IMG/VR virus record: IMGVR_UViG_3300023109_000123
Coordinates: 1 to 25,319 of that record
Source of the DNA: a virus
DNA length: 25,319 nucleotides
Reading direction: 5' to 3' (one strand)
The notes beneath the pieces were generated by a model. The model did not search any database and was not told the DNA's origin. It saw only the letters and a program-made list of their open reading frames with translations. The first letter of the stretch is position 1. Each line of letters starts with the position of its first letter. Positions 22,463 through 25,319 of this stretch are shown in pieces. The position numbers were made by a program, and so were the translations under genes.

Positions 22463-22482
22463 AATATAATATAATATAAAAA
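22463..22482 (-). repeat. TATAT leader element, copy at scaffold gene
   Basis: The 17 bases before the scaffold ATG, together with the ATG itself, read TTATATTATATTATATTATG on the coding strand. The identical 20 bases precede the start of the 249-residue gene (19723-19742). It may keep the start region unstructured in a host that does not rely on Shine-Dalgarno pairing. Confidence 0.6.
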
Positions 22483-22493
22483 ATTAAAAATAA

Positions 22494-24914
22494 TTACTTA
22501 GGATCAAACGACCCTAAGTTAAAGTTACCACTAAGTATATCATTACCTGCTGATTCAAAATTCTTAGGTGGTTTCTCATTTTTTCTTTGATCGATTAACT
22601 CAGACTGTTGAGTTGCTTGTATTTTTGTTCTTTTATCTTTTCGATCTTCTTTGTATTTTTCTTTTTCGTTAATGGTGTTTAAATCCATTTGCTTTAGCTG
22701 CATGTTTAATTGAAACTCAAACTGCATCAACTGCTTTTTTATCTCAGCCTCTTGTGTCATCTTTTGAGTCTCCATTTGAGACTTAGCTTGTTCTATTTGC
22801 ATTTCAGTTTGTGCTAAAGCTTGTTGTTTTTGTACTTCAGCTTGTGCAGCTACTTGTTGTGCTTGTGCATTTGCTTGAGCTTGTGCTTGGATATTTTGCT
22901 GTTGAATAGCTTGATCTTTCTCTTGCTTTTTCTTTCTTCTAATCTTTAATAATTGATTAGCTAGTTTTATGTTTTTTATTTCCCTAAGATCAATAGCATC
23001 TTCAAGGTCTATACCTTTTTGAGCAACAGCAACTTGTATATTGTTTTCCAGCATCTGCTTTTCTTCTTCGTCAGGTGCTAGATCTATGAATATACCAAAA
23101 TCATATAGATGTAAATTTGTCATTTCAGAAAGTGTCGCTACGTTGTGAACACCTATACTTTGTATAAACGCATCTCTTGTTGGCGCATACTCTATAATAT
23201 CAGATACTCTAAGAGATATACACTCTGCTTGCTCAGCTGTTAGAAACAAACCAGATTGCAATATATGTCTAGTTGCTGTGTTAGAATTAGCTGCTGCTAT
23301 TTTTTGTATACCTACTAAAGCATTTTTATCAGGTGTACTAGCATCTCTAGCTTCGTTTAAACCAGTTACATCTCTTATCATCTGTAGATAATAATTGTAT
23401 GTTTGTATTAGGCTTTGCATTTTAGCACCTCCATTACCACTAGCTATTTCTTGAATAGGTACTTTACCTGGGTTCATATCACCATCAGATGTCATCGATC
23501 TACCTATGATACTACCAGTTTGAAAGAACATGTTTAGTGCTTCTTGCGGATTATAGTTTGTTCCATTACCAAGATCAACTTCAGCAACTCCATCAGCATC
23601 TAAGTACACGCCATCAGGAATCATTCTAGACATAACCTGTTGTAGTTTTAAATGAGTTAACTGAATCATATCAGCAAAACCAGTTATTCTTCCTACAAGC
23701 GATTCTATACGTCCTTTGTACATTCTAGGAGCTACAATAGAATAATTCATTTTAACCTTAGTGTAATCACTTTTTGGCCTCATCATATTCTTAGCTAACT
23801 CCCACTTCAATAACTTTTTAGTACCTGTTATTAAAACTCCTTCGTATAATACTTCTATTGATTTAGAAACTTTTTCAAACTTATCATCTAACACCTCTGT
23901 TGGAGGATTAAATGAATCATCTTTTATTAATATTTTACTAGCACCAGTCGCTGTTTGCTTTATCTTATAAACCTCATTCATATAAGTTTTATAATTAAAA
24001 TAAAGTACTTCAATTTGGTTATTGTCTACATCATCGTAATTAGCCTTACTATATCCATTTGTATTTGGATGTGGTTGCTTTATTATTTCTTCAAGATCTT
24101 CATTTGTTAAATCAGGAAACTGTTTCTTTAACTCGTTAACTGGTATAACCTTAACTTCACCAACGTAATAGATATCATCAAAGTATGGTGATTCTGTATA
24201 TGAGTGAACTAAGTTAGCTGGATCAACGTACTCTACTTTAACACCCTCTGATTTAGAAAATGTATTTTTAACAGCACCTATACCTATAACAGTCAAATCA
24301 TAATTAACTCTTTTTCTAGTTAACTCATATCTATTTCCATCAAATATAGTATTTATAGCTTGCTCTTCTGCTAACTCAACAGCTTGTTTGTAGTTAAGTT
24401 GCATGTGTAATTCTAACTCTTCTTGTGAATCAGGTAGCTCATCTTCAGGTGTGTTAGATATATCAATACCAAAAGCTTGTTTTGTATATTCATTTAACTC
24501 TTTAGTTCTCATGTCAGCAATAATGCTTTCCATGTACTCAGTTCTTTTACTAATGCCAAATGGATCTTGAGAGTAAGCTTTTACATCATACGTTCTCTCT
24601 GATATACCATTTACTACTATATCAACAAACTTAGGTATAATAGGTACTGGTTTCCAGTCTAAATTAAGATAAGATAAATCACCATTAATAGATAATTCAT
24701 CTTTATATTTTTGTATTGACTGTTCGCCTCTAGCATATAACCTAAGTCTATGAAAAGTTAACTCATTACTTTTATATCTATTAGATCCAGAGTCTTTATC
24801 AAACCATTCACTTTCAATAGCTTTAGCAACCTTCAAACCATATTGAGGTGTTATTTTTTCTAAGTCACTTACGACTTGGCTAGGAAAATAGTTTTTAGTA
24901 ATTGATTCAGCCAT
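22494..24914 (-). CDS. Portal protein (806 aa)
   Basis: The portal forms the dodecameric DNA gate at one capsid vertex and docks the terminase and the tail rings. In this 806-residue protein WKPVPIIPKFVDIVVNGISE (87-106) and FHRLRLYARGEQ (54-65) are typical of the large portals of crAss-like and Bacteroidota podoviruses. An EYVDPANLVHSYTESPYFDD segment and a helical region with VTGLNEARDASTPDKNALVG also fit portal stem/wing organisation. The C-terminal part, from about residue 650 to 770, is an extended glutamine/alanine-rich coiled coil (QQNIQAQAQANAQAQQ; AQTEMQIEQAKSQMETQ) ending in a charged tail. It starts four bases after the terminase stop and is followed by the scaffold gene. The assignment rests on both motif and order. 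Confidence 0.84.
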   Translation of the reverse strand: MAESITKNYFPSQVVSDLEKITPQYGLKVAKAIESEWFDKDSGSNRYKSNELTFHRLRLYARGEQSIQKYKDELSINGDLSYLNLDWKPVPIIPKFVDIVVNGISERTYDVKAYSQDPFGISKRTEYMESIIADMRTKELNEYTKQAFGIDISNTPEDELPDSQEELELHMQLNYKQAVELAEEQAINTIFDGNRYELTRKRVNYDLTVIGIGAVKNTFSKSEGVKVEYVDPANLVHSYTESPYFDDIYYVGEVKVIPVNELKKQFPDLTNEDLEEIIKQPHPNTNGYSKANYDDVDNNQIEVLYFNYKTYMNEVYKIKQTATGASKILIKDDSFNPPTEVLDDKFEKVSKSIEVLYEGVLITGTKKLLKWELAKNMMRPKSDYTKVKMNYSIVAPRMYKGRIESLVGRITGFADMIQLTHLKLQQVMSRMIPDGVYLDADGVAEVDLGNGTNYNPQEALNMFFQTGSIIGRSMTSDGDMNPGKVPIQEIASGNGGAKMQSLIQTYNYYLQMIRDVTGLNEARDASTPDKNALVGIQKIAAANSNTATRHILQSGLFLTAEQAECISLRVSDIIEYAPTRDAFIQSIGVHNVATLSEMTNLHLYDFGIFIDLAPDEEEKQMLENNIQVAVAQKGIDLEDAIDLREIKNIKLANQLLKIRRKKKQEKDQAIQQQNIQAQAQANAQAQQVAAQAEVQKQQALAQTEMQIEQAKSQMETQKMTQEAEIKKQLMQFEFQLNMQLKQMDLNTINEKEKYKEDRKDKRTKIQATQQSELIDQRKNEKPPKNFESAGNDILSGNFNLGSFDPK

Positions 24915-24918
24915 ATTT

Positions 24919-25319
24919 CTATTTTATTATTTTTGAAAAGTTTCCTTGATTCTCATATCTTGAAAAACTAATATTTATGCTTTGTTTTTCTTTTTTAACG
25001 TTTGGTGCATATAAATTTCTATTACAAGCCATAACAGCTAAACCCGAGCTTATCGCTGCATCAAACTTTGTTCTATTGTTTATGTCAAATCTAGACCAAT
25101 CATTTAATGTTCTGTTAAAATATATATCACCGTAGTTACCGTTTGTTTTTAACCCAACGTGTTCTTGTATATACATCTCAATAGCTGCTGCGTGTGCTTG
25201 CCTAATGTCTTCACTAGAGTTGGGTATGCCACCAATCTCTTTTTCTGTAGTAGATAATTTGTTCCAACTTCTATCAGGTCTGTTCATAGAATAACCTCTA
25301 TAACCTCTACGTCTTAAAT
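24919..25319 (-). CDS. terL: Terminase large subunit, C-terminal part (5'-truncated by window edge)
   Basis: The frame is open through the right edge. The first internal ATG is at 25287, but the residues before it (LRRRGYRGYS) are in frame and continuous, so this is the end of a longer protein. RGYRGYSMNRPDRSW, EKEIGGIPNSSEDIRQAHAA and FDAAISSGLAVMACNR match, in my recollection, the end of the terminase nuclease domain of Bacteroidota podoviruses; the aspartate before AAISSGLA is in the place of a conserved acidic nuclease residue. The terminase packages DNA using ATP and cuts it. The ATPase half lies outside the window. Placement directly before the portal, four bases away, agrees with the call. 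Confidence 0.75.
   Translation of the reverse strand, partial: LRRRGYRGYSMNRPDRSWNKLSTTEKEIGGIPNSSEDIRQAHAAAIEMYIQEHVGLKTNGNYGDIYFNRTLNDWSRFDINNRTKFDAAISSGLAVMACNRNLYAPNVKKEKQSINISFSRYENQGNFSKIIK

Noticed and set aside
22002-22469. Plus-strand serine-rich open frame of 155 residues opposite the scaffold gene
   Set aside because: It mirrors the glutamate-rich codons of the acidic minus-strand protein (GAA read as TTC/TCT), has no recognisable motif, and lies entirely within a well-supported gene.
1-25319. tRNA genes, CRISPR arrays, insertion sequences and integrase/attachment sites
   Set aside because: No cloverleaf-like sequence, no regularly spaced direct repeats and no transposase or integrase motifs were seen. 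Intergenic gaps are under 170 bases, leaving little space for them.

Overview
The window looks like part of the genome of a short-tailed, tailed double-stranded DNA phage. It is AT-rich. Sixteen coding sequences are tightly packed on the minus strand (positions 25319 down to 323), and one truncated gene on the plus strand (2-160) converges on them. Most protein sequences resemble the virion proteins of crAss-like and related podoviruses of Bacteroidota, as I remember those families; no database search was run. The start codons lack Shine-Dalgarno sequences and sit behind A/T-rich leaders, which fits a Bacteroidota (probably marine flavobacterial) host. The exact taxon is inference.

Reading the minus strand in transcription order, the layout is: the C-terminal end of the large terminase (24919-25319); portal (22494-24914); an acidic scaffold-like protein (21212-22462); major capsid protein (19799-21187); a conserved protein of unknown role (18976-19725); two connector or tail-ring candidates (18218-18916 and 17075-18214); a 1839-residue muzzle or tail-stabilisation protein (11552-17071); and three candidate internal or ejected virion proteins of 206, 443 and 2617 residues (10886-11506, 9537-10868, 1682-9535). 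A probable lysis pair follows: a membrane protein with a coiled coil (1326-1643) and a DUF5675-type protein (859-1326). The cassette ends in three very small basic, cysteine-containing proteins (611-859, 445-606, 323-448), the last of which is only 41 residues.

At the left edge, the C-terminus of a class I ribonucleotide reductase large subunit (nrdA) reads toward the structural cassette. Two hairpins between the two convergent units (214-332) probably terminate transcription. This is the likely border between the nucleotide-metabolism/replication half and the virion half of the genome.

Together the genes form an almost complete packaging, head, neck, DNA-ejection and lysis programme. No separate receptor-binding fibre is recognisable, so fibres are probably encoded elsewhere. 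The most notable item is the 2617-residue protein. It carries an HExxH metallopeptidase-like motif with a downstream glutamate, a possible ADP-ribosyltransferase-like motif, glycine/alanine-rich and hydrophobic segments, and a repeated WW motif at its N-terminus. It is probably a polyvalent protein delivered into the host with the DNA. Possible RNA-level controls flank the capsid gene: a terminator/anti-terminator-like set of repeats lies just downstream, and recurrent A/T leader motifs precede several starts.
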